DNA of 38,373 nt from Halobacteriales archaeon QS_8_69_26 (lineage in GTDB: Archaea > Halobacteriota > Halobacteria > Halobacteriales > SW-7-71-33): positions 1 to 38,373 of the forward strand of contig PXRX01000044.1 of assembly GCA_003023195.1 (NCBI GenBank), in the 5' to 3' direction. Of this stretch, positions 24,218-33,286 are shown piece by piece; the first letter of the stretch is position 1; every line of letters begins with the position of its first letter. Position numbers and translations under genes: made by a program. Under the pieces are notes generated by a model, which saw only the letters and a program-made list of their open reading frames with translations, did no database searches and was not told the DNA's origin.

Positions 24218-24482
24218 GAGCGGTCCGGCCCGGATCTGATGGTTTTACGAAACTCCGACAGGTAGTCCCAGTTACTGGAACTGTCGGCGACCGGGCCTTC
24301 CACCCCGTTCGCGAAGGCGGGACTCCCGGTCGTCGACGGACACCTCCACCGAGACGCGATACTCGGAGGAACGGAACGGTCCCGAAACCGCCGGTAAGAG
24401 TTCCTTACTCCGGGTGATTTCGAGTTACCAATATTCCGGATCGGGCGAGAGCTTTATGATTGCCCGTGTACGCAAAGGAGTA
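24218..24482 (+). promoter_or_regulatory. Regulatory intergenic region with stem-loop and TATA box
   Basis: A hairpin CCGACAG (24255-24261) / CTGTCGG (24281-24287) with a 19-base loop follows the sensor gene and may end its transcript. GTAAG-N5-CTTAC (24394-24408) is a short inverted repeat, a possible operator. CTTTATGAT (about 24452-24460) is the likely TATA box, placing transcription start close to the ATG at 24483. AAAGGAG (24474-24480) is a Shine-Dalgarno-like run right before that ATG. Confidence 0.4.
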
Positions 24483-24569
24483 ATGGATCTCAGCGGGCCC
24501 TCGAGGGGAACGGCCGATCGGGATCGCACGCTCCCGGATGCGGTTCGAACGGGGATGATCGCGAGATGA
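24483..24569 (+). other. Short upstream ORF coupled to the subtilase gene
   Basis: A 28-codon frame from ATG 24483 to TGA 24567-24569 overlaps the subtilase ATG (24566) in the quartet ATGA. It begins MDLSGPSRG and ends GMIAR. The TATA box at about 24452 lies ~27-31 bases upstream, so a leaderless message would begin at this ATG and the protease would be reached only by coupled reinitiation. It has no visible domain. It could be a leader peptide or control ORF, or chance. Confidence 0.4.
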
Positions 24570-27500
24570 GGGGTTCGTCCCTCCGGGGATGGGGGGCAGT
24601 CCTGTTCGCGGTCCTGATGGCCGGGTCGGTCGCGGCCCCGGCCGCGGCCGGTACCGTCGAGTTTGCGTCCGGTAACGGGGCCTTACCGGCGGATTCGGCG
24701 GAACGAGCCACCGACCAGGTGGACGGGCCGGCGGATCCGTCGGGTGGTTCGCACGGTCCATCGGGCACCGTCTCGGATCCGGCCGCTGACCCCGGGGGTC
24801 CGCCAGGGGACCCCGGCGACCCGGGGACGAACGACTCCCGTGCGCGGGGGCTGGATCCGGGTGACCTGCCGGACCGGGCGGCGGCACCGCTCCGGAACTT
24901 CGACGGGTCCGAGGCGGGCCCGGTCCGGGTCGTCGTCGTTCGCAAGCCGGGCGTAGAGGGCGCCCTCGGGGACCACGTCGCACGGCTCCGGGGGATGGGC
25001 CTCCCCGTCGAACGGGCCTCTGGACGGTGGATCACCGCCCGGGTCGTCCCCGGGGAGGTCGAGGGGCTCAGGAACCTGCCGTGGGTCGAACGCGTGCGCC
25101 GGCCGTTCCCCGCGGTCCCCACCGAAGTCAGCGAGGGGGTTTCCGTCATCAGCGCCGACGACGTGCAGGACGCCGACATCACCGGCGAGGGGGTGAAAGT
25201 GGGAGTGATCGACGTCACGGGGTTCGAAGAGGGCAACCCGGAGATCGCGGGCAACGTCGCCGGGTCGAAGTACTTCTCCAGCCAGGACCGGGGGACGGAC
25301 CACGGAACCGCGGTCGCCGAAGTCGTGGTCGACACCGCGCCGGACGCGGACCTGTACCTCACGAACTTCGACGACCGCGGGAGCTTCGAGAACGCGAAGG
25401 ACTGGCTGCTGGACAAGGGCGTCGACGTCATCGTGATGTCCGTCGCGGTGTACGGACAGCCGAACGACGGCACCGGGCCCTACTCGGAGGTGGTCGACGA
25501 CGCCGCCGGGACCGGGGTGCCGTGGGTGAACGCGGCCGGCAACGACGCGCGGGTCCACTGGGAGGGCGGGTTCGCCGACGGCGACGGCGACGGGGTCCAC
25601 AACTTCACCGGCGGCGCGGAACTGAACTACGTCGAGGGCGGGGAGAAACTCGACAGCGACCGTCGGGTCCGTGCCTTCCTGACGTGGGACGGATGGCACG
25701 GCACCGACCAGGACTACGACCTCTACATCGTCAATGGGAGCGGGGGGGTCGTCGCGGAGTCGACGGCCGTCCAGGACGGTGACGACAGGGCCTTCGAGTA
25801 CGTCAACACCGTCGTCGACGGGGGAGAGCGATACGCCGTCGTCGTCGAGAAGGCCGACGCGACGGGCGACCAGTCGCTCGAACTGTTCGTCCAGGGGACC
25901 CGGAAACTGGAGTACCGCCGGGCGTCCGGCAGCCTCGTCGCGCCGGCGACGGCCGACCGGGTGACGGCCGTCGGCGCCGTCGACTACCGGGACCTGTCCC
26001 TCGAGGGGTTCAGTAGCCACGGGCCGAGCAACGACGGTCGCCGTGGGGTCGACCTGGTAGCGCCGGACAGGGTGTCGACGTCGACGTACGGCTCATTCGC
26101 CGGCACCTCCGCCGCGGCCCCGCACGTCGCGGGCGTGGTCGCCCTGCTGGCGTCGGTCGACGGGTCGCTGTCCCCTGCCGAGGTGGAGGAGGTGTTGACG
26201 GACACGGCGACGGACGTCCGCGAGAGCGGTCCCGACGACGCGAGCGGTTACGGGGTCGTCGATGCCTCGGCGGCCGTCGACCGGGTGACCGAGGAGTACC
26301 CGGTGGTCGAGCCCTCGGTGTCCGTGGCCGGTCCCGGCGGAGTCGCCCCCGGCGAGTCGGGAGCCGTGACGACCGAACTGACCGTCGACGGGTCGGCCGC
26401 CAGTACGACCCTCTCCCTGAACTTCGACCCCGACTTCGGCGCGGTCGAGGTCGCGTCCGCGGGGGTGGACGGCCCGGGATCGGTGTCCTCGACGGAGGCC
26501 ACCCGGTCCGGGGTCGACGTCGGGGTGACGGACCTGGAGGCCGACAGCACGGTGACCCTGACCGTCGAGGTGACCGTCCCCCAGGACCCCTCCGGGGACC
26601 ACGTCGTCTCGACGACCGTGACGGTCGACGGCCGGAGCTACGACGGGCCTTCGGTCGAGGTGCCGGTGGCGGAACCCACGTTCACCCGGCCAGTCGACCC
26701 CGGTGCCGGCGACGTTCCCGACCAGCGCGAGGGGACGGTCCTCGCCGACTTCGCGGGTAACGCCGACGAAGTGGCGGTGGCCGTCGAACTCGCGCCGGGT
26801 GCCGACGCGGACCCTGGGTCCTACGCTTCCAGGCTCCGGGAACGGGGTGCGACCGTCGAGTCCGTCTCGGAGCGGTGGATCCACGTCCGGGTCGACCCCG
26901 CCGCCGTGGAGGAGTACCGGGGCCTGGACTGGGTCGCCGGGGTCTCCCGCCCGTACGTGGCGTCCCCGGCGGTCACGGCGGACGCCGGAACGCTCGGCGG
27001 GGCGTCGGCGACGCCGTGGGCCCTCGGCACCGAGAACGGGACTCCGTGGAACGTCACCGGTTCGGGCGCCTCGGTCGCAGTCCTCTACCCCGCGACGGTG
27101 AACCTCTCGGGGACCGGGCTGTCCGACCGCGTCGTCGCCTCGCGATCGTTCGGGGCCGTCTCCGGGAACGCCTCCGGTCCTGCCGTCGTGGGCGCACTCT
27201 CGGCGGCGACGCCCGACGCGGACCTCTACGTCGCCACCTTCGGGGACACCGCCGGCTACGTCAACGCAACGCGGTGGATCCGGGACCAGGACGTCGACGT
27301 GGTGGTCATGCCGGCGAACTTCTACGGGGGACCCGGCGACGGGAGCGGTCCGGTCTCGGGGGTCGCCGAGAGCGCCGTCGACGACGGCGTCCTCTGGGTG
27401 AACCCGACCGGGGAGGCCGCCGGGAACCACTGGCGCGGCGAGTTCGCCGACGGGGACGGGGACGGCGTCGCCAACCTCACGCCGGACGCCGAGTTCACGT

Positions 27501-29059
27501 TCCTCAACGACGGCGAGGTCCTGACGGCCGGCCGGGCGGTGGAGGCCTGGCTGACCTGGGACGACTGGCCCGCGACGGACCGGGACTACGACCTCTACCT
27601 GTTCGACGGGAGCGGGGACGTCGTCGCCCAGTCCGTCCGTGCACAGACGGGGGACGACGCGCCCCGGGAGCGGATCAGTTACACCGTCACGGAGGGGGGA
27701 TACTACGCGCTGGCCGTGGTGGCCCACGACGCCCCGGGGAACGCCACGCTCGACCTGACCGTCCGGCGGGGCGGCCCCCTCTCGGTCCGGACCCCCTCGG
27801 GGAGCACCCTCGCCCCCTCGACCAGTCCCGACGTGACGGCGGTCGGGGCCGTCGACGCGTCCGACGGGACGGTGCTGCCCGACAGCGGCAGGGGGCCGAC
27901 CGCCGACGGTCGCCTCGGCGTGGCCCTGGTCGACCGCGGCGGGCTCTCGGGATCGGAGTTCGGATCGGTCGGCGGGACGGGCGTCGCCGCGTCCCGGGTC
28001 GCCGGGGTGGCGGCACTGGTCGCGTCGGTCAACGACTCGCTGACGCCGTCGGAACTCTCGGCACTCCTCGAATCGACCGCGGACGACGTCGGACCGTCCG
28101 GGCCCGACGAGGCCACCGGCCACGGCCTGGTCAACGCCACGGCGGCCGTCGACCGCGCCGTGCCCGGTGAGGGTGTCCTCGGGGCCGCCGCCACCCGCGA
28201 CGCGCCGTCGTACCTCCGTCCCGGTGAGTCCGGCGAGGTCACGGTCCGGGTGAGCTTCGCCCGGTCACTGGACCGGTTCGTGCTCACCGAGACGTTCGAT
28301 CCCGGCTTCGCCGACGCGACGATAACGGACGTCTCCGTCGTCGGCGAGGGCGCCGTCGCGGACCGGTCGGCCGGTGCGACCGGGGTCGAGGTAACCGCGA
28401 CGGGGCTGTCGGCCGGGACGACGCTCGCGGTCACCTACCGCGTGACGGCACCGGAGGAGGAATCGGGGACCGTCGGGGTCACAGCGGAACTCGCCCGCGA
28501 CGGCACGGCGACCGAGGGTCCCACCGACGCCGTGGTCGTCCGTCCCCAGTCCGAGGCGCGTACGCTCTCGCGAACGGCGGTCCCACCCGGCGGCGAGACC
28601 ACGGTGACGACCACGGTGCCGGTCGACGCGGCCGGGGACCTGACAGTCCAGGAGACGGTCGACGGCGACGCGACCACGACCATCCAGGACGTCGCAGTCG
28701 AGGGCAACGGGAGCCTGGTCGCCACCGCGAGCCTCCAGGGGACCCTGACGGTGACGGTGTCGGGGGTCGACGCCGGCACGAACGTGACGGTGACCTACAC
28801 CGTGGCGGTGCCGGAGTCACTCGCGGAGGGTGACCTGGTGACCGTCGACGGGACCGCGGCAGTCGGGGACGACGACCGCTCGCTCGGACGAACGACCCTC
28901 GTCGTCTCCGGTGGGCTCGCGGCATACGCCAACGACGAGGGAGTCGTCGACACGCAGGCCCTCAACGAGGTGATCGGTGACTGGGCCCGGGGCGAGGTGA
29001 CGACGGAGTTCCTCGGGGAAGCGATCCGGGCCTGGGCCACCGGCGAACCGGTGGACTGA
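24566..29059 (+). CDS. Secreted subtilisin-like protease with tandem active + inactive copies
   Basis: A 1497-residue exported protein. A Sec-type signal peptide (1-28, hydrophobic LFAVLMAGSVAAPAAA) precedes a Pro/Gly/Asp linker and an I9-like prodomain (~118-188). The first S8 domain (~190-575) has D216 (VGVID), H246 (GTDHGTAVAEVV), oxyanion N326 (NAAGND) and S515 (FAGTSAAAPHVAG), so it should be active. A beta-domain (~583-702) follows. Then the whole set repeats: prodomain-like ~722-800 and an S8 copy (~825-1195) in which the catalytic positions read Y841, S870, E950 and G1139 (GGTGVAASRVAG), so it should be inactive. Two more beta-domains (~1204-1326 and ~1330-1447) and a dockerin-like tail (1452-1490) end the chain. 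Both S8 copies hold an acidic FADGDGDGV calcium-like loop. No sorting or membrane anchor is seen. Confidence 0.92.
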   Translation: MRGSSLRGWGAVLFAVLMAGSVAAPAAAGTVEFASGNGALPADSAERATDQVDGPADPSGGSHGPSGTVSDPAADPGGPPGDPGDPGTNDSRARGLDPGDLPDRAAAPLRNFDGSEAGPVRVVVVRKPGVEGALGDHVARLRGMGLPVERASGRWITARVVPGEVEGLRNLPWVERVRRPFPAVPTEVSEGVSVISADDVQDADITGEGVKVGVIDVTGFEEGNPEIAGNVAGSKYFSSQDRGTDHGTAVAEVVVDTAPDADLYLTNFDDRGSFENAKDWLLDKGVDVIVMSVAVYGQPNDGTGPYSEVVDDAAGTGVPWVNAAGNDARVHWEGGFADGDGDGVHNFTGGAELNYVEGGEKLDSDRRVRAFLTWDGWHGTDQDYDLYIVNGSGGVVAESTAVQDGDDRAFEYVNTVVDGGERYAVVVEKADATGDQSLELFVQGTRKLEYRRASGSLVAPATADRVTAVGAVDYRDLSLEGFSSHGPSNDGRRGVDLVAPDRVSTSTYGSFAGTSAAAPHVAGVVALLASVDGSLSPAEVEEVLTDTATDVRESGPDDASGYGVVDASAAVDRVTEEYPVVEPSVSVAGPGGVAPGESGAVTTELTVDGSAASTTLSLNFDPDFGAVEVASAGVDGPGSVSSTEATRSGVDVGVTDLEADSTVTLTVEVTVPQDPSGDHVVSTTVTVDGRSYDGPSVEVPVAEPTFTRPVDPGAGDVPDQREGTVLADFAGNADEVAVAVELAPGADADPGSYASRLRERGATVESVSERWIHVRVDPAAVEEYRGLDWVAGVSRPYVASPAVTADAGTLGGASATPWALGTENGTPWNVTGSGASVAVLYPATVNLSGTGLSDRVVASRSFGAVSGNASGPAVVGALSAATPDADLYVATFGDTAGYVNATRWIRDQDVDVVVMPANFYGGPGDGSGPVSGVAESAVDDGVLWVNPTGEAAGNHWRGEFADGDGDGVANLTPDAEFTFLNDGEVLTAGRAVEAWLTWDDWPATDRDYDLYLFDGSGDVVAQSVRAQTGDDAPRERISYTVTEGGYYALAVVAHDAPGNATLDLTVRRGGPLSVRTPSGSTLAPSTSPDVTAVGAVDASDGTVLPDSGRGPTADGRLGVALVDRGGLSGSEFGSVGGTGVAASRVAGVAALVASVNDSLTPSELSALLESTADDVGPSGPDEATGHGLVNATAAVDRAVPGEGVLGAAATRDAPSYLRPGESGEVTVRVSFARSLDRFVLTETFDPGFADATITDVSVVGEGAVADRSAGATGVEVTATGLSAGTTLAVTYRVTAPEEESGTVGVTAELARDGTATEGPTDAVVVRPQSEARTLSRTAVPPGGETTVTTTVPVDAAGDLTVQETVDGDATTTIQDVAVEGNGSLVATASLQGTLTVTVSGVDAGTNVTVTYTVAVPESLAEGDLVTVDGTAAVGDDDRSLGRTTLVVSGGLAAYANDEGVVDTQALNEVIGDWARGEVTTEFLGEAIRAWATGEPVD

Positions 29060-29152
29060 CCGCCCGTACGCGGTCCGATCGCGGGCCCTCCACCGGACCC
29101 GGACGCCCGGGGTTCCGAAGGGGTTTTGCCCCCGCGCCGTGATGCGCCGCAC

Positions 29153-30520
29153 ATGACCACCCACGAGGCCGACGTCGTCGTCGTCGGGGCCGGGACGGCG
29201 GGGTGTTACGCGGCGGCGACGGCGGCGGGAGCGGGCTACGACGTCACCATCGTCGAGCGGAAGTCCGAGGAGGAGGCTGGTCACATCGCGTGTGGCGACG
29301 CCCTCAAGGGGGCCGACAGCTTCCCGGACGCCATCCCGAAGTCGACGCTCGAACCCGCGTTCACGAACACCGGCGTCGACCACGGCCGCTTCGAGATTCC
29401 CCAGGAGGACACGGTCCTGGAGATCCCGGTCCCCGGCGAACTCGCGGTGATCGACCGCTGGGAGTACGGACGGCGGGTCATCGACGGCGCGACCGAGACG
29501 GGGGCACAGGTCCACTACGACACCGTCGTCAAGGACGTGATCCAGCCCAACGGCACGGTCGAGGGGGTCCGGGCCAAGCGGCAGGGCGAGGCCGTCGACT
29601 ACGACGCGGACGTGGTCGTCGACGCCGCCGGCGCACTGTCGATCCTCCAGGACCACGCCGACCTCTCCGATGCCACGTTCGACACGAACGTCACCTACCA
29701 GCAGTTCTGCTCGGCATACCGGGAGATCGTTCGCGTCCCGGAACCGGTTCCCTGGGACGACGCCCTGGTGTTCAAGCCCACCAAGCGCGCGGCCGGCTAC
29801 CTCTGGTACTTCCCGCGGACGGAGACCGAGATCAACGCCGGACTGGGGTTCCAGATGAACGAGGAGCCGATGCAACTGGTCAACGACCTCAAGCGCGACC
29901 TGCGGAACCGCGAGGAGTTCGAGGGCGCGACGGTGGAGGACAAACTCGGCGCCGCCCTCCCGACCCGCCGCCCCTACGACTCCGCGGTCGCGCCCGGGTT
30001 CCTGGCGGTCGGGGACGCGGCCGGCCACGTCAACCCCACCACGGGCGGCGGGATCGCCGGCGCGGCCTACGCCGGCAAGTACGCCGCCGAGGCCGCCATC
30101 GAGGCCATCGGGGCCGGGGACGTGAGCGAGGCGGCCCTCTGGGAGTACAACCAGCGTGTGATGGACCACTTCGGCGCGCGCTACGCCGCCCTGGACGTGT
30201 ACAACGTCCTCTCGACCGCCGTCGACATCGACGACCTGATGGGCCTGCTGGCGGCCCTGCCCGGCGAGAAGATAGCCGAGTCCCTCTACGAGGGCAGCGC
30301 CTCGCTGGGGATCCTCCAGAAGGTGAAGATCGCCCTCCAGAGCTACGGCTACTGGGGACAGATCTGGAACTTCTACCGGACGAAACAGCGGGCCGACGAG
30401 ATGCTCGCCCACTACGAGAACTACCCCAGCGATCCCGACGAGTTCGCGGACTGGCAGGCCGAACGCGACCGCCTCATGGAGGACGTCTACGAGACGACCG
30501 GCGCGGATCCGAAGTACTGA
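29153..30520 (+). CDS. Geranylgeranyl reductase family FAD-dependent oxidoreductase
   Basis: A 455-residue flavoprotein. In archaea this family saturates the isoprenoid chains of membrane ether lipids (digeranylgeranylglycerophospholipid reductase) or related prenyl groups. The FAD Rossmann motif is VVVVGAGTAGCYAAATAA (residues 8-25), YLWYFPR is the substrate-pocket motif typical of the family (YxWxFP), and the second FAD motif is FLAVGDAAGHVNPTTGGGI. The C-terminal 100 residues are helical. It acts at the cytosolic membrane face. GTTTTG (29123-29128) lies ~25-30 bases before the ATG at 29153, supporting this start over a longer frame. Which of several paralogues this is cannot be told. Confidence 0.88.
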   Translation: MTTHEADVVVVGAGTAGCYAAATAAGAGYDVTIVERKSEEEAGHIACGDALKGADSFPDAIPKSTLEPAFTNTGVDHGRFEIPQEDTVLEIPVPGELAVIDRWEYGRRVIDGATETGAQVHYDTVVKDVIQPNGTVEGVRAKRQGEAVDYDADVVVDAAGALSILQDHADLSDATFDTNVTYQQFCSAYREIVRVPEPVPWDDALVFKPTKRAAGYLWYFPRTETEINAGLGFQMNEEPMQLVNDLKRDLRNREEFEGATVEDKLGAALPTRRPYDSAVAPGFLAVGDAAGHVNPTTGGGIAGAAYAGKYAAEAAIEAIGAGDVSEAALWEYNQRVMDHFGARYAALDVYNVLSTAVDIDDLMGLLAALPGEKIAESLYEGSASLGILQKVKIALQSYGYWGQIWNFYRTKQRADEMLAHYENYPSDPDEFADWQAERDRLMEDVYETTGADPKY

Positions 30521-30658
30521 GTCCGGGTCTCGGCCGCCCTGTCGGGGATCGATAGGAGATACCGGAGACGACTGCCGGCAGACGTCGGTACCGGCCGGCG
30601 GGTAGTTCTCGCGGGGACAGCGATAAGAACAAAGGGGTCCCCGGCTGTACCCCTCCCC

Positions 30659-33025
30659 ATGCCAACCGGTATCGACGTGGACGCGTCGCGCGTCGTCGTG
30701 GCCACGCCGGCGGGGACGAGTCACCACCACAACGGGGTCTTGCGGGTAGAGGACGCCGACGAGGACGCCCTCTCCGCGGAGACCGACCACGCCACCTACC
30801 TGATCGGGTCGGACGCGGCCGGGGAGACGGGGGATCCCGCGGGGCTGGACCCGTTGATCGGGGGCGAGAGCAACCTCTCGGAGGAGGCACGCCGGGCGAC
30901 GGTCCGGGCGTTCGTCACGGCGATGGCCGACGAGGACGGGCCGGTCAGGGACGTCACGCGCCCCGGTACGGGGGCCGACCCCCTCGACGACGTGCTCCGG
31001 GTCATGGAGTACGACGCCGGAGAGGTCGACGCGGGCCTCGCGGTCTGTCACGACGTCTTCGAGGCCCCCGTGACGGGGCTGGGGGTCGCCATCTTCGAGC
31101 GGAGCGTCACCGCCACCGTCGCTGTCGGGGGGATCGCGGTCGGGTCGGCGACGGTCGACGCCACCGACGACTGGTACAACTACGGCCGCCTCGACGGCGC
31201 GGACGAGGACGGCCTGAGCACCGCGTGGGCGACGATGCAGTACGAGACCCTGTTCGCGGACCTGGCGGCGGAACTCGCCGGCGAGGTGCCCAGTTTCGAC
31301 GGCTCCGTCCCGGTCGCGGTCGGCGGCGACGCCGCCCCGGACGGGATCGGTGACCGGATAGCCGACGCCCTGGCGGAGGGCCTTCCGGTCGAAGTGGGCG
31401 AGGTGACGGTGGCCGACGACCCCGGGGACGCACCGGCCCGGGGCGCGCTCGCCGTCGCGGAGTCCGCCGGCGACGGGCCGACCACCACCCCCGCATACGC
31501 CAGGGACGTCCCCCACGGCTCCGGCCCGACGGACCCGGACGCCGTCGTCAGTTCGGTCGGCGGCGGGGTCGCCAGGTCCGAGGCCACCGCCGGCACCGTC
31601 GCCGGCCCGGGTCGGACCGAGGTGGCGTCCGACGGGACCGAGGTCGAGGCCGCCGTCGCCAGCGCGCACGAGGACCTCTCGAAGCTGGAACGCCGGAGCG
31701 CAAAGACCGCCCGCGCGCTCTCGGAGCTGATCGGCCAGCTAGACGACATCTCGGCGGGGGCGGCGAGCCTGTCTGCGATCCGCGAGGACCTGGACGAACT
31801 GGAGGAACGCCTCGGCGACGAGGCCGAGGACCTGGGGACGACCGTCGAACGACTGGAGTCTCAGGTCGGATCCCACGACGAGGAGACGACCATCGCCGAG
31901 ACGCTCGCGGACCTGGAGTCGACGCTCTCGACGGTCGACGAGACGGTCGACGAACTGGAGGACGAGACCGTCGACATCCGGTCGGCGGTGGCAGAACTCG
32001 ACGGGGACATCGACGCGGACTTCTCCGGCCCGATGGAGGAGGTGGCCGAACTCCAGGACGACATCGACGCCCTCGAGAAGCGACTCGAGGAGCAGATGGA
32101 CTACGTCTGGGAGGAGATAGAGGAACTCTCGGACGAACTGGTCGACGTCGCCGCGACCGTCGAGGACGTGCCGGAACTGGAGGCGGCGGTGGCCGGAACC
32201 CAGGACTCGGTGACCGACCTGGAGGGGACGACCCAGTCCCTCCAGGAGTCACTCGCCGACGTCCGGGAGGAACTCTCGACGCTCCGGACGGAGTCGGTGG
32301 CCGAGTCCCGCCTGGAGGGGGTCGAGTCCGAACTCGACAACTTCGCCGACAAACTCGAACGACTCCGGCGAGAGGTCGACGAGAGCGAGGACGTCGACCC
32401 CGAACGGATCGACGAACTGGAGACGACGCTGGACGGCCTCAGGAAGACGATGATATCGCAGGGCGAACGGATCGACGCCCTGGAGGACGACAAGGCGAAA
32501 CTCGACGACCGCATCGACACCGTCTACCAGAACAGCGCCAAGGCCGAGGCCCTGTCCAGCCTGGAGACCGAGGTGAGCCGGATCCGCCAGACGGCCGCGG
32601 AGGCCAACGACGCGGCCACCGAGATGGAGTCGACGGTGCGGGGCCTCTCGGACACCGTCGACAGCCACCAGCAGGAGATAGCGACCCTCTCGACCAACGT
32701 CGACAACCTCGCGGGCAGTGCGGTCACCAGGAACGAGGTGGACACCGAACTCGACGAACTCGACGAGCGCATCGAGGGCGTCGAGATAGACTACGGCGCC
32801 GAACTCGACGACCTCTGGGACCTCCACCACGAACTGGCCGAGGCGGTCGAGGGCGGGGACGACGACGACGGCGTCCAGTACGCGGTCATCCTCCAGGGGC
32901 TCGCGCTCGTGTTCGTCGGCATCCTCGGGGGCATCCTGGCGTTCCAGTCCGGCGAACTCATTCTGCTCGCCGCGTTCATCGTCCTGGTGGTACTGCCCGG
33001 CGCGTTCTCGTGGATGCTCGGCTAG
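30659..33025 (+). CDS. Actin/Hsp70-fold-like domain fused to a coiled coil with membrane anchor
   Basis: A 788-residue protein. The N-terminal ~270 residues show the skeleton of actin/Hsp70-type ATPases: GIDVDASRVVVATPAGTSH (4-22) resembles phosphate loop 1; GLGVAIFERSVTATVAVGG (140-158) sits where phosphate loop 2 should be but lacks DxGxGT; VPVAVGGDAAPDGIGDRIADAL (217-238) resembles the adenosine motif; DDPGDAPARGALAVAES (253-269) resembles the helix after it. So it is probably a degenerate member. A disordered Gly/Thr/Ser linker (270-325) leads to a long coiled coil (~330-735) with clear heptads (LDELEERLGDEAEDLG, DELEDETVDI). Two hydrophobic segments (~742-762, ~768-786) anchor the C-terminus. 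A GATAAGAAC box lies ~30 bases before the ATG. The fold assignment is inferred by eye. Confidence 0.6.
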   Translation: MPTGIDVDASRVVVATPAGTSHHHNGVLRVEDADEDALSAETDHATYLIGSDAAGETGDPAGLDPLIGGESNLSEEARRATVRAFVTAMADEDGPVRDVTRPGTGADPLDDVLRVMEYDAGEVDAGLAVCHDVFEAPVTGLGVAIFERSVTATVAVGGIAVGSATVDATDDWYNYGRLDGADEDGLSTAWATMQYETLFADLAAELAGEVPSFDGSVPVAVGGDAAPDGIGDRIADALAEGLPVEVGEVTVADDPGDAPARGALAVAESAGDGPTTTPAYARDVPHGSGPTDPDAVVSSVGGGVARSEATAGTVAGPGRTEVASDGTEVEAAVASAHEDLSKLERRSAKTARALSELIGQLDDISAGAASLSAIREDLDELEERLGDEAEDLGTTVERLESQVGSHDEETTIAETLADLESTLSTVDETVDELEDETVDIRSAVAELDGDIDADFSGPMEEVAELQDDIDALEKRLEEQMDYVWEEIEELSDELVDVAATVEDVPELEAAVAGTQDSVTDLEGTTQSLQESLADVREELSTLRTESVAESRLEGVESELDNFADKLERLRREVDESEDVDPERIDELETTLDGLRKTMISQGERIDALEDDKAKLDDRIDTVYQNSAKAEALSSLETEVSRIRQTAAEANDAATEMESTVRGLSDTVDSHQQEIATLSTNVDNLAGSAVTRNEVDTELDELDERIEGVEIDYGAELDDLWDLHHELAEAVEGGDDDDGVQYAVILQGLALVFVGILGGILAFQSGELILLAAFIVLVVLPGAFSWMLG

Positions 33026-33086
33026 AACCGGGCTCGTGTCTCCGCTCCGGGCAACTGACCTGGGACGACGCCGTCGGATCCAGTGC

Positions 33087-33106
33087 TTACGGTAACATTA
33101 CTGTAA
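33087..33106. promoter_or_regulatory. Double-palindrome motif, copy 3
   Basis: TTACGGTAACATTACTGTAA is two perfect TTACnGTAA palindromes separated by CA, with the same 11-base centre spacing as copy 1. It lies 62 bases after the coiled-coil gene stop and 180 bases before the acyl-CoA dehydrogenase start. Confidence 0.5.
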
Positions 33107-33286
33107 CTCTCGGACGGGATCCCGGTTCGGGCGGTCCCGGAGTCGCCGGGTTTCGACCGGCCCGGGTCGTCGCGTCGCCACGGATCACTGCAGGTCTGTC
33201 GCGGGCTTCTAGCCACCCCTCCACGCCCCGTCTTCGTCCGGGGTGGAGTGCGTGGATTTTAACTCCCGGCTCACCAACCGGGTCGC

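Noticed and set aside
26093..28123. 676-residue minus-strand frame inside the subtilase gene
   Set aside because: Arg/Gly-rich, without motifs, and fully inside a gene with strong domain evidence on the other strand.
28817..31669. 950-residue minus-strand frame
   Set aside because: Runs antisense through the end of the subtilase, the whole flavoprotein gene and part of the coiled-coil gene; no motif found.
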